From positions 5,797,789 to 5,861,788 of the forward strand of contig JAXIVH010000015.1 in NCBI GenBank assembly GCA_036785325.1: 64,000 bases of DNA, written 5' to 3'. Numbering within the stretch: position 1 is the stretch's first letter; the number at the start of each line of letters is the position of its first letter. This document shows, in pieces, positions 12,401-24,101 of the stretch. The position numbers and the translations under genes were made by a program. Source of the stretch: Urophycis tenuis. Its lineage: Eukaryota; Chordata; Actinopteri; Gadiformes; Phycidae. Under the pieces are notes generated by a model. That model was not told the DNA's origin and searched no databases. It was given only the letters and a program-made list of their open reading frames with translations.

Positions 12401-13704
12401 CATCCAAATCCCCAGCCACCAAATCACCAGAATCCAAATCTCCGCAGGCTAAATCCCCCAGGCCCAAGTCTCCTGTGAACCCCCCTGCAGAGGACAAGCC
12501 CAAGACACCTGAATCCAAATCCCCACAATCTAAATCACCCCCAACCAAGTCTCCGGTATCCAAGTCCCCACGCAGCAAGTCTCCCGAGACCAAGTCCCTT
12601 CCCCTCTCGTCCACACTCCCCAAGACCCCAGAGCCAAAGTCCCCAGTGCAGGAAAAGCCAAAGGAGGAGGAGCCTGCACCTGTGAAGGAGGAGAAGGAGC
12701 CTGCACCTGTGAAAGAGCAGAAGAAGGAGGAACCTACACCTGTGAAGAAGGAGGAACCTGCAGCTGTGAAGGAGGAGAAGAAGGAGGAACCTGCACCTGT
12801 GAAGGAGGAGAAGAAGGAGGAACCTGCACCTGTGAAGGAGGAGAAGAAGGAGGATCCTGCACCTGTGAAGGAGGAGCCAGCACCAGTGAAGGAGAAGAAG
12901 AAGGAGCCAACACCAGTGAAGGAGGAGAAGAAGGTGGAGCCTGCACCAGTGAAGGAGGAGAAGAAGGAAGAGCCTGCACCTGTGAAGGAAGAGAAGAAGG
13001 AGGAGCCTGCACCAGTGAAGGAGGAGAAGAAGGAGGAGCCTGCACCAGTGAAGGAGGAGAAGGAGGAGCCTGCACCTGTGAAGGAGGAGCCTGCACCAGT
13101 GAAGGAGGAGAAGAAGGTGGAGCCTGCACCTGTGAAGGAGGAGAAGAAGGTGGAGCCTGCACCAGTGAAGGAGGAGAAGAAGGAAGAGCCTGCACCTGTG
13201 AAGGAGGAGCCTGCACCTGTGAAGGATGAGAAGAAGGAGGAGCCTGCACCTGTGAAGGAGGAGAAGAAGGAGGAGCCTGCACCTGTGAAGGAGGAGAAGA
13301 AGGAGGAACCTGCACCAGTGAAGGAGGAGAAGAAGGAGGAGCCTGCACCAGTGAAGGAGGAGAAGAAGGTGGAGCCTGCACCTGTGAAGGAGGAGGCACC
13401 CAAGGAAAAGGAACCTGACACCAAGCCAGAGCAGGACGGTCCCACAAAGGACAATACCCCCAAACCGGCCCCTGCTGCCGTGGCGGCCAAGCCCGAGGAC
13501 AAACCAGCCCCTCCGAAGGAGGAGCAGAAACCTGCTGCACCCAAAGCAGAGGACAAGGCCAAGCCGGCCGAGAAGCCTGCCCCTAAAGCCGAGCCCGAGG
13601 AAGAGAAGAAACCTGCGGGGGAAAAGGAGGACAAGAAGGAATCGGTCGCCGTGAAGGCCGAGGAGCAAGCGGAGAAGGAGAAGCCCAAGGAGGTCAAGAA
13701 GTAA
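9418..13704 (+). CDS. NEFH: Neurofilament heavy polypeptide
   Basis: This type IV intermediate filament subunit of axons co-assembles with NEFL and NEFM and sets axon calibre. Exons are 9418-10177, 11322-11521, 11698-11822 and 11976-13704, giving 937 residues (human about 1020). The head is about residues 1-60. The coiled-coil rod, about 61-369, runs from TEKEILQTLNDRFAGYIDKV to LDIEIAAYRKLLEGEE, the classic terminal motif. The tail begins with VIVEEQTDETQVTE, close to human NEFH, which separates it from NEFM and NEFL. An acidic Glu-rich block follows, then 11 KSP motifs (about 503-590), then 24 E-P-A-P-V-K units (about 593-835) and a Lys/Pro/Glu end. The three introns are in the rod. A TATA box precedes the gene. 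It lies tail to tail with THOC5, as in human. Confidence 0.95.
12670..13395 (+). repeat. In-frame 33-bp coding repeat of the NEFH tail
   Basis: Twenty-four units read mostly EEKKEEPAPVK, with shortened units (EEPAPVK) and V/E, T/A and D/E variants. The long complementary ORFs on the minus strand are shadows of this composition. Confidence 0.95.
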
Positions 13705-15663
13705 GACCTGTGGACTGACACCGTTTCACGGTCTGAGGCGAAGAGCAAACGGAGATGCCAAAGAACCTACAGGGTGGGGAAAGACATCGAGTGGAGGAGC
13801 CAGGCGTTTTTGGCAGGGCACGTGAGCAGCAAGTGTTCCAACATATAGCAGGTAAAAAGGTATGTTAGCAATAGTGATTCTCTAGCTTATAACTCTAGTA
13901 TGGCCATTACGTACCCCACATGCTTCTGACGTACGACTGTCGTGAATGCCGAATGCTAAACTCTTCATTGAATGTGACGACTGCCCTCAATAATAAAAAG
14001 TGCATTTAAACTACGTCCCTCTAGAAGGGGGGAAATTGCAGGGCCCTGCACTCCTAAATCGAAGAGGGTTTATAGATGTCAGAAAATGCCAGGCTGCAGA
14101 TTGTGACAGATTAATAACATAGATCTATATTAAACTATATACTTATATTTCAAGAGTTTTACGTGTATATTATATTTACATATACATAGATAGGACAGAG
14201 ATGGATTATGCTTGTGTGCACCTTACTGGAGCTTCGCCTGATGGAGGGTGAACTTCAGCCTTTCTGTAATGCTTCCACACTGATGACTGTGCTATGTGTA
14301 CACTGCTGAGGAACATGTAATGCTGAAAAATAAAGGTATGAAAAAAAATACAATGTATCTTCTCTTAATTCCACTTGCTCTGCAAGAACGACTCGAGTTA
14401 AACGTATTTACTGTATGTACAGCCCGTTTCAAGAGCATGAGTCACAAAGTGCAAAAGTTCAAGAGTAAAAATGCAATAGATACAATAGATGCACCTCTCT
14501 ATAACACAAGTTAAACCAACACCAAACAAATCATCACCTCATGTACTGTTCTTGTAGATCTTGTTCTCCACTCACGCCTGAGAACATGAGTGGGGAACAA
14601 CGGGCAGAAACCTGAGCTAAAGCCAGAAGGACTTCATCTCCTGCATTGCGGCTGAGGGGAGGGGGAACTTCAGGCAGGCTTTACACCAGCATCACACACA
14701 CTTATTGAAGACAAGGTTCATAAATAACTCAGGAACAAGCAGTGAAACTGTTAGATGATCTATTTTTAAACATCATTTTGATGTTCTCTACATTTAGCGC
14801 CGCAGAAGAACAAAGGAGAGAACGAATGCATCTTTAACCTTGGACATATAAAATAGTTTAGCTTATAACCATTCATCACTATTTCATACTTTAGCCGATG
14901 ATATTATCCACAGCAACTTTCTGTGAATTCATCTTGCATTCAGTGCATTCATGCACCAGGAGCTGGTAGTGGGAAGGGCATCTTGCCGAAGAGGTCTACA
15001 GGGCTTAGGGAACTGGAGAACAAACCCAGTGCCGTTCACGCTTAGAGTCAAACACCCGAGCCATCCCTGTTTGTATTCATATATTCAACGTGTTGTAGGT
15101 ACATCCAGCCATAGAAAACATGGTTAGCGTGTTACATGTACATACTGATGTTTATGAAGACCCCTTCCAAGTCAGGTTATTAAAGAGAGGAGATGCCTTT
15201 CTGGTGAAACTAATTTCACTATTTGAAAGAATAAAGTGTCTTGAAGGAAAGAATCACACGAGAGCTGTTTAGATAATGCTGCTTTACCCTGCAGGGTTTG
15301 GCCTCTGATCCCATGGGGCTGCCCAATGGTCACTGGGACAGTGAGGCGCATGCAAGTGTGAATCACACGCCATGGAAACCTCCCTTCTGTGAGGGTGACT
15401 CAGCAGAGAGCAGCACCCAGGCACCACATAATAGTAACTAGCCCTGGTGCAGCAGACACTATCTATAAATAGAATAGAGAAAGAGACAGACAGGCAGACA
15501 GACACAGACACAGAGAGACAGGCAGACCAAGAGACAGAGAGAGACAGAGGGCACCCCTTCTTGAAAGCTAAACCTCCGGACCTCAATCCTGGGTAGAAAA
15601 TACAAATGAACACGTTGCAAAAGAAAAAAGATTTGTGGAAAGACTTTCATGAAAATACATTTT
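13705..15663. other. NEFH 3' UTR and convergent intergenic region
   Basis: No coding gene is seen. Two AATAAA signals for NEFH lie at 13992 and 14329. A possible SINE relic is at 14940-15075, with a tRNA-like TGGCTCGGGTGTTTGACTC on the minus strand. A 14-bp hairpin lies at 14561-14600, and a GACA/GAGA-rich stretch at 15478-15550. Confidence 0.6.
13992..13997 (+). terminator. Poly(A) signal of NEFH
   Basis: AATAAA lies 288 bp after the NEFH stop codon. A second AATAAA at 14329-14334 could give a longer 3' UTR. Confidence 0.55.
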
Positions 15664-15669
15664 TTTATT
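15664..15669 (-). terminator. Poly(A) signal of THOC5
   Basis: AATAAA on the minus strand lies about 200 bp past the THOC5 stop codon. Confidence 0.6.
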
Positions 15670-15869
15670 TTTAAAAAAAAAGGGACACTTTTTCAGTGTG
15701 ATTACAAGTAAAATGTCTCCTCGTGAATGATGAATACTAACTGAGGGGCTTATGGGCCTTATCCCCCTGGCGACCGCCGTGGTTCTGAGCGGCTGCTGGG
15801 CGGTGGTGTTTGGAACAGGGTTTGAGAACAAGCTACAGCGCACAGGAGTGTGGAGGAGGAGGAGGACAC

Positions 15870-18156
15870 TCAGCGATGACTGAAGAAGCCCTGGGGATGG
15901 TTGTACTTGAACGGCTTCAGGCGGTTTGGGCCCCTGGGAGACATGGACAGAGAGGCAGCGGTGAGCACGCTTCACGGATGACACATCCATACCATCCTGG
16001 ACTGTAGCGTACAGCGCAGTGCTTTACAACGCATTGAAACAGCAGACAGAACGCAGTAAAGAAAAAAAAAACTAACGTCAAATTTAAACAGAACAGCATT
16101 AAAAACAACACAGTAAAAGTAAACCAGAGAACAACTAAAACGAACAAAAGAGCAGCACACACTAACAGGCAGGTATATCGAATACTGACGAGGATGATGG
16201 TCTGTGGGAAGAGTTCAGTTTGCAGCCGTTTGGGTGCAACATGGCGGCATGGTGGATGAGATCCAACATGGCTGCTGGTTGGATGAGATCCAACATGGTA
16301 GCATGGTCGATGAGATCTGGTAGTACCTGACGGTGCGCAGGCACATCTTCTCCCGGGGGAACTCCCGTGGCCCCTCCACGCTGTTGTCCTCGCCGTCCGT
16401 CTCCAGATACACGTCCAGACAGACACACAGGCGGGCCAGCTGATTGGTCAGCAGCTGGTGGCCTGGGCGAGGCCCCTGGAGTTCGTTCTTGAACACGTTG
16501 ACCTCGCTCTCCATGGCCTGAAATACCAGGATGGAGGTTATATAGAGCAGGCCACTAAGTCAACCCTCATTGGTCCACCGATTCACTGAGGGAGTCATGT
16601 TTATGTGAGTGGAGTTTGCTCACTCTGAGGGTGTCATGTTTGTGTGAGTGGAGTTGACTCACTCTGAGGGTGTCATGTTTGTGTAAGTGGAGTTGACTCA
16701 CTCTGAGGGTGTCATGTTTGTGTGAGTGGAGTTGACTCTCTCTGAGGGTGTCATGTTTGTGTGAGTGGAGTTGATTCACTGAGGGAGTCATGTTTATGTG
16801 AGTGGGGTTGACTCACTCTGAGGGTGTCATGTTTGTGTGAGAGGAGATTGCTCACTCTGAGTGTGTCATGTTTGTGTAAGTGGAATTGACTCACTCTGAA
16901 GGAGTCATGTTTGTGTGAGTGGAGTTGACTGACTCTGAGGGAGTCATGTTTGTTTGAGTGGACTCACTCTGAGGGAGTCAAGTTTATGTGAGTGGAGTTG
17001 ACTCACTCTGAGGGAGTCAAGTTTATGTGAGTGGAGTTGACTCACTCTGAGGGAGTCATGTTTGTTTGAGTGGACTCACTCTGAGGGTGTCATGTTTGTG
17101 TGAGTGGAGTTGACTCACTCTGAGGTTGTCGTCAGTGCACCCACTGTGCTCCCCCTTCCAGCTGAGGGAGAGGGAGAAAAGGGGAGAGACTTCTGGGTAG
17201 CGGGGGTTCAACACCACAGCGGCCTGCAGGCGGGCTGACGTCAGGAAGAGAGAAGAGCAAATTATACGATTGATCGGTTAGCTGAGTGCTGAGCTGCCCT
17301 GACCTTCCGGTGTGTGTGTGTGTGTGTGTGTGTGTGTCTCTGGCGTCATCCATTACCTGTCCCTCGCTCCACCACCGCCATGAAGTAGAGGTCAGCCTCC
17401 TTGGCCAGGCCGGCGCTGGTCACGTGTCTGGTGAACGTCAGGTCCTGTGAGGAGGAGGAGGAGGAGGAGGAGCAGAGACTACGTCACGACTGGGAGACAG
17501 TGACACAATTCTAATCACGATAATCATGCAGATTTTTACACAACATCCAGTAGTAGCAACATATGCTTATGAATAAGAAATACTAGTCCAAACGGTCCAA
17601 CTGAGGGTTGTTACATTGAAGTAAAGTATGGTACCGGATTCAAACTTTTAATTTCTTGCTGACACTTCAATTCAAACCTCATATTTTGATTTGTTTTCAG
17701 GGCATTTCCTCTCATCCTAACTCATTAGACGATGAGCGGAACGGTGTATGAAAACAAAACCACTGAAGGATAATATGCAATAACACAGAATGGCCCTGAG
17801 GAGGTGGGCTCAGACCACTGCCTACCACGTAGTCCTGGTAGCCCAGGGTGGTCCAGCGGGCCAACCTGGAGATGACCTTGGCAGGAAACAGGTGCTGGGA
17901 CTCACTGGAGATGGGAACAATGCTGTGTTCTGGGGACCAGAAGAACACAGAATGTTTAACAACATGCATAGCAAATGTCAAGTCACCCACTCAATTATAA
18001 CACACACACACACACACACAACAGCAGCAGCATACCCAGGGAGGTGAACTGCTTGTGGAGGGCCAGGCGGGACTGGACCCGGCCTCTCAGCAGCTTCATG
18101 GTGGTTTCCATGTGACTGGCACTCAGAGCACTGCCAACACGCACGCCCTGGAGGTG

Positions 18157-18192
<36 letters not shown>

Positions 18193-19104
18193 CTTTAGCA
18201 GCTTTACACACACAAGGTTCATCAAAAGAGTATCTATATATGTAGAAATATAATACAATGTCAATATTCCCTGATTGCAGACATCACTTAGACATGTCAC
18301 TTCATCACTGTCATCAAAGTCTTCAAAGCGATTTGAAAAGATGAGACAGATTATAGCCTACAGCTCATTCATAGCAGGACCCAAAAAAAAGGGGGAAAAA
18401 AAGCTTTGTTGCAAAAGTGATGTCTGCAGTAGAAAATGTGCATGGCGCATGAATAAGAAGTAAAAATAGACCACATTTTAGCCCATCCTTCTAAATGGAT
18501 TCTTTGGCACATCAAAACACACCTGTGGGGCGTCGCCAGGGAAGTACAGGCCCCCAAGATCCTGCACCCACACATAGGGGTGGCCCAGCTCGCTCACGTA
18601 GTCCGCAAACGTGACGATCCTGGCAGGGGCGCGACGGGAAACACTTTGTTAATCATCACTGTCACTCGATATGCCCAAGGCCTCGGTTATCAGTAGCTGC
18701 TGAAACCCGCTGACCCAGCTAAAGAGAGGACCGGGGAGAGGTTCTGGAGACCAGATGTGGGCGGCTTTAACCACAGTCAGGTAGTCGTTAGGATGCGGTA
18801 CTCTTCCATTTCAAGAGGGTTTTTGTGTCCGCGACGCCAGCTGTAGCCCTCCCTCCCCACACCAGTCACTTGATCACGCACAGTTGTTTGGCGGGCAGTC
18901 GAGGCGACAAAGCGCTTCGTGTCACTCACCCGACTTTATCGAACTGGTAGCGGTTGGCCGGGTTGGGCGTCTCCTGTCCGAGGTCGCTGCTGTACAGGCA
19001 GCTGAGCAGAGTCTCCGGGTTCAGCAGATCCCTGGCAGGCAGCGGGAATCAATAGGATCATTAGACTCATCGTACCAACACGCGTACACAGGGACAACAA
19101 AGGG

Positions 19105-19135
<31 letters not shown>

Positions 19136-20660
19136 GACGCAGATGCACACGCGCACGCAACACACACAAAACCCACCCAGCGCTGATGGCGGTGCTCAGG
19201 TCCGTGCAGGTGGACACCTTGGTCTTCACAGTCATGATGTTGAGGTTGATCAGGTAGTAGAAGTAGAGGTGGAGAACGCTGCCATCTGCAGGCAGACAGA
19301 CAGACAACACGGCTCACACCGCTGGTCGGTTGAAACCCCTTGGTTATGCGTAACATCTTCATCCACGCCTGATTCACCGCGCCTAACGGCCCTGTTGTGT
19401 GGATAGGCGCGGCTCCCCGGGGGGGCTGGGGAGGGGCATAGTGACAGCTCTCTCTCTCTCTCTCTGCGGCTGGCGCCTGAACCCGGTGACACCGAGTTCA
19501 GGCCGTGGCCTCGCCTCCTCGTACCGCAGTCAACAACAAGCACCGCGACATCAGGGAGAGGCGGCTGCGCTAAAAGGACACCAATGGGATGGCACAACAA
19601 ACGGAGCGAGCGCCGTAGAAGTGCTTACAATGAGAGATGGCCGATGCGGACTCACTGCTGCAAGTCTCCCTCTCTCTCTCTCTTTCTCTCTCTCTCTGTC
19701 TGCAATGCAGATCCCACTGTAATCCGTCACCTACCCCCGCCGTCACCAGCAGGGGGCGGCCGTGAGCCCCGCCGCGTCATAACGTCATTAATAATGGACT
19801 GCAGCCACAATAGCAGACACCGGAGCTCGCGGATAGAGTGTCAACGATAAACATGTATGGGAGCACTTTGGGGAAGCCGGCGCAGTGTTTAAGTGAATGC
19901 TGATGGATCTCGCTTGCCCTCACGGCCTCCAAGGGTGTCTATTAATACAGACATGAATGGAGGACTTCATTTGTCATGCCAGACACAAGCCGCCCATCCA
20001 GGAGGGGTCAGTGTGCAGGTACCTTTGCACTTGAGGTCCAGGCAAAGGGAAAGGGGGTGTCTCTTCAGCATCTCTCGCCGCTTGTCGTCCAGCTGGCAAC
20101 CTGTGGTAGGCCTTCTCCTCTTCTGGGGAGGGGAAAAGAGGAGGGAAAAAAAAGAAGGTGTTAGAAAAGGAAAGGGAGGTGCAGAGTGCTTGTTCAGCAG
20201 CATAATCAAACTCTGGTATCAGCAGCCCTACTCGTGTCTCTGTTCAGCTGCTTACAGCACAAATGTCTGAGTTGATGATGAGGAGAATACTTCAGTTACA
20301 TACTGGGGAGGAAGGGGCTGACTTGAAGAAGGTGTGGACAGGGTGAGAGACAAAAAAAAAAAAAGGGTCCGGATGTGCCACGCAGTAAAATATATGGTGA
20401 AGCATCAAGTGTGCCGGAGGGGCGATGAGCAGAAGGGAGTGCAGACTAACAGAGCTGCGGTCAGACAGCGGAAAGCTCGGGCCGGGGGTCCGGTTACAGT
20501 CCCCCAGACACCCTTGCTAAATTTTCCCAGAATCCCTCCGATGGCAGTGTTCTGGGTGCAGGAAGCGATCGATGAGTGCCACTCCCCAAAGCCCTGAGCC
20601 ACAAGGCCAGGGTGGGTGGAGGGGGGGCTGCGTGAGGGTGAGGCAGCTGAACCGTCTGAC

Positions 20661-20694
<34 letters not shown>

Positions 20695-23428
20695 TGCGTG
20701 TGTGTGTGTTTTATTCATGAGTGAAAGATGAACGAGGACAAGAGGGAAAGGAGAACTCCATTCAGGAATAACGATGAAGGGGATCCTCCAGCAGAATGCG
20801 GGGATGCGGGGACGACAAAAGGGCTCTGTGAGTCCAGATAATCACCGTTTTCTCCTGTTCCTCCTCTGCATCTGAGTCACTCTCATCATCTATACAGCAG
20901 AGAAAGTACACACACGCTCAACCAAAGACATACACAAGCTGTACACAATCCACATTATTATTCATTGTGAAACCTCGAAAACCCAAATTGTGTGTTTGCG
21001 TGTGTGTGCGTGCGTACCCTGGGAGTCCTCTGGAGGTTTGGACAGGGCCTTGGCCTCGTCCACATCCCCACTGATGGACACAGTCAGGCTCTTGTCTGAA
21101 ACACAAAAACGGTGACTTTAAGCCTGGAGCCCGTCAGAATGGCTTCGCGGCTGAATGGGCTGGATGGGGTGACTCGTACCACACGCCTGTCCGTAGGCCT
21201 TGGCCTGGACGAACAGCACGTAGAGGGCAGGGGGCAGGTGGCGGGCCACCTCGGTCTGCTTCTGGGTCTGCTCAAAGGGCATGGAGAGATACTGCTGCAC
21301 CGGGAGGGAGGCCTGCAGGGCGAGGGGAGGAGTCAGGACAGCGCCCCGCCCACAAAGATCTGAGGTTCTTCAACCCTTTATATAAACCCCTCACTTGTTA
21401 TATTATATAAACCCCTCAGTTATATTATATGAACACCCCCTCATTGGTCACATTGATACATCCGCTACTTATGGTATATTTATGTTGCTACTTTTGAGAT
21501 TACTACTTCAATTGCATAGTTCACCGTTTACCAATACCTTCTGCGTTCAGATTGACCCAGTCTACTGTGCATTTTATAAAAAAAACACTTGAAATAAAGG
21601 CTGTTCCGGAATCACAACAAACTAAACAGAACTTCTGATCCAGCTCCACTAAATGGATGCCCTCCTACCGTTCAAAAGCCCACAACATTGGAGGAGCACA
21701 ATTGTATGCGATGCACACTGAAGGCGTAGTGAGAGGCGTTCATACCTGCATGATGGCATTGAGTCCTGGCTGGAGGCTGCTCAGGTGTTCCTTCTTCACC
21801 TCAATGCTCTTCTGGATCTTCTCCTTCGTGGTCTGAGACTCGCTGTATTTTTCCGCCAACCTTCGCACAAGGAGACACAAACATAGCGTTACACAAAGCA
21901 AGCAGAGTGTCGCTTTGTTGAACAAACTACAGCATTGATTATACTCTTTTGTTTGTTGTACTTTTGTTTGTAATGTATTCATTCAGGTAAGTGCCGATGA
22001 GTTTGTGATCGTCCATTACAAAAGAGACCCGATAAATCCAAACACTACTAGACAATGCAGGCACACAACCTGAATGTCCCGAGACCCTTTGGATAAAAAT
22101 GTCAAATGACCAAAGGAAAATGGAAATGACATGCGCATCTCCCACAACACGGCCAGTGATGATAAAAACCACTGATGAACTCATACAGGAGAGGCCACAG
22201 AGCAGCCTGCGTTACCTCTTCCTCTGCTCCAGCTCCCAGTCCAGCCGGGCCAGAGTCAGCTGGTGGGGGTCCTCCTTGGTGAGGAGGGGCCTGGATATCT
22301 CCTCCGGGGCCTCCTTGTAAAACTCAGTCTCACTCACCAGGTCAATCTCCTCGTGTTTCGACCTGGCAGCAGGGCGACATGGCGTTCAGCTTCAGATAAC
22401 TTTATTAACACTGAAGGAAATCGCTCTCTGCTCCAGGAGTAATAAACAAATAAAAATAATTAATGGGAAATAATGTACACGCAAAAATACGGTCAGGATT
22501 CCGGAATCAATAAAAGATGCAGGTAGACTCAAACAATGACACACAACATGATTCATTTACACAAAAATACTTACGATATATGACTTAAGTTAATTCCTTG
22601 CAGTAATAGAAAACAATAACACACATTTTTTTAGAGCTGAGTCAAAGACTGTGAGAATACTAACTTGAACTCCAGACACTTGCTGATCTCCTTCTGCAGG
22701 TGCATGACCTCATACAATAGGTTCTGCAGTTGGAGATGCAACACATCCACTTTTTGCTTTGCCTGAAAGCACAAAAATCCCAATGTGAGGTTATTAAGAT
22801 GATTGTGAGTTACATATGCCGTGGGAGGCACCGTGGTGGTGTGCACGCATCACCTCGTGGGTCTGGTCTCGGCCCTTCTTCAGACGCATGTGAGCCAAGC
22901 GATTGAACTTCTTCAGGTTCATGAAGTGGATGCAGCTCTGCAGGCGTCTCTTCTCCACATCGGTAGACTGCAACCACAAGACCAGACCATAGAGACAGCC
23001 CGTCAACTCATCATGAAAACAGACGTCAGAGCTCTGAAGATTACCGTGAATATTAATATGTACAGGGATGTGTGTTTAAGAGGGGTTCTCTCACCCCTTC
23101 TTTAGCGCCATCAGCCTTCAGCTCTTGGATCTCCCCCATAAGTGTGGCCAAACTCTCGCAGGTCTTCTTGTACTGCTGGTAGTCCTGCTCGGGATCTCTG
23201 CTGTCCAGCTCCAACTCCTCACTATACACACGAGCATCCTACACACACACACACACACACTCAGCTGCTCATTCTCCATTGCATGTGTATGTGAATGCTG
23301 GCTCTGAGGAGCCTCGGTGTTTGGGTTACCTGAGGGTCTCCTTCTCCGCGGCCCCGCTTCACCTCGGGGGTTACGCCTTCGCTGCGGAGAACTTTACCCT
23401 TCCGCTTCTTCAGAGCCTCGGAGGACAT
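15870..23428 (-). CDS. THOC5: THO complex subunit 5
   Basis: This subunit of the nuclear THO/TREX complex couples transcription to mRNA export. Exons on the minus strand: 23330-23428, 23095-23238, 22854-22967, 22665-22762, 22216-22362, 21746-21860, 21180-21312, 21018-21095, 20846-20889, 20023-20122, 19177-19285, 18930-19031, 18523-18619, 18036-18147, 17826-17929, 17357-17444, 17119-17234, 16327-16517 and 15870-15933. All 19 phases close to 684 residues (human 683). It starts MSSEALKKRKGKVLRSEG and ends KPFKYNHPQGFFSHR, both near identical to human. Other signatures are RLAHMRLKKGRDQTHE, the LHLQLQNLLYEVMHLQKEI coiled coil, the acidic DDESDSDAEEEQ, and GHPYVWVQDLGGLYFP. The exon 17 acceptor (17234) is the only one that keeps frame. 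A donor-containing minisatellite follows exon 17. Confidence 0.96.
16580..17126 (-). repeat. About 39-bp minisatellite multiplying the THOC5 exon 17 splice donor
   Basis: About 14 units of 34-40 bp are present. On the minus strand most carry CCTCAGA followed by GTGAGTC, the same exon end plus donor as the true THOC5 exon 17 boundary at 17119. The rest of the unit is an ACTCCACTCACACAAACATG-type spacer. Confidence 0.93.
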
Positions 23429-23919
23429 GGTGGATCAGCTGGATAACAGACAGCCATGTGTTTGACCAGGGGGTGGATATGCGTCGTGAACGGGTTCATT
23501 CGTGTGGCCATGAAACATCAGCTGTGAGGCTAGCTAGCTTTTAGCCTGTAGTGACCTGCTGCTTAGCTTAGCTGACGGTAAAGGATCATTTCAGAATGAT
23601 TGACGAATTCAGTACACAAACTCACCTGTGAGTTAAATGGAGGGGGGAAAAAAGTAAAATCCTTTCTGAAAAACGAACAAATCAAAAATGTAAAAACGAA
23701 AACTAGCTTCGTCCAACCACTGGGAACACAATGCTTACGGAAGCTTCGGAGGGGAAAAAATGTTCCGGCAGGAAAAAAGTCAACTGAAATGTCTGTACTG
23801 CCACCTACAGGAACCCCGTTGTGGCTACCAAGTTCAGTACAGCTTCTCAATGCTCTAAAACCCTTTACGTAGAATATATCGAAAACCAAACAGCCATGCA
23901 CATTATGTGAAACGTTTTT
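23429..23919. other. THOC5 promoter and TFIP11 3' flank
   Basis: This short interval separates the THOC5 start from the TFIP11 poly(A) site. An ETS-like TTCCGG lies near 23763. No ORF of note is seen. Confidence 0.5.
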
Positions 23920-23925
23920 TTTATT
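23920..23925 (-). terminator. Poly(A) signal of TFIP11
   Basis: AATAAA on the minus strand lies about 180 bp after the TFIP11 stop. Confidence 0.6.
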
Positions 23926-24101
23926 CATGGATCAAAACATTTAGTCACTTTCAAACATTTTTCATATTTTCGGGTCCTCATCCTAAAAGAAAACCCTTTT
24001 TCCACCACGAAAAAAATAAAGACTATACAATACATTACAAGTCCTAAGAAATTGTACACATTGTACATTGGCAAAACAGCGGGCCGCTCCCCTGGCGGTT
24101 C

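Noticed and set aside
12030..13748. Long ORFs (up to 572 aa) on the strand opposite the NEFH tail
   Set aside because: They are the complement of the GA-rich repeat coding for Glu/Lys/Pro and read as Ser/Gly/Phe or Leu/Cys repeats. There is no start context or family resemblance.
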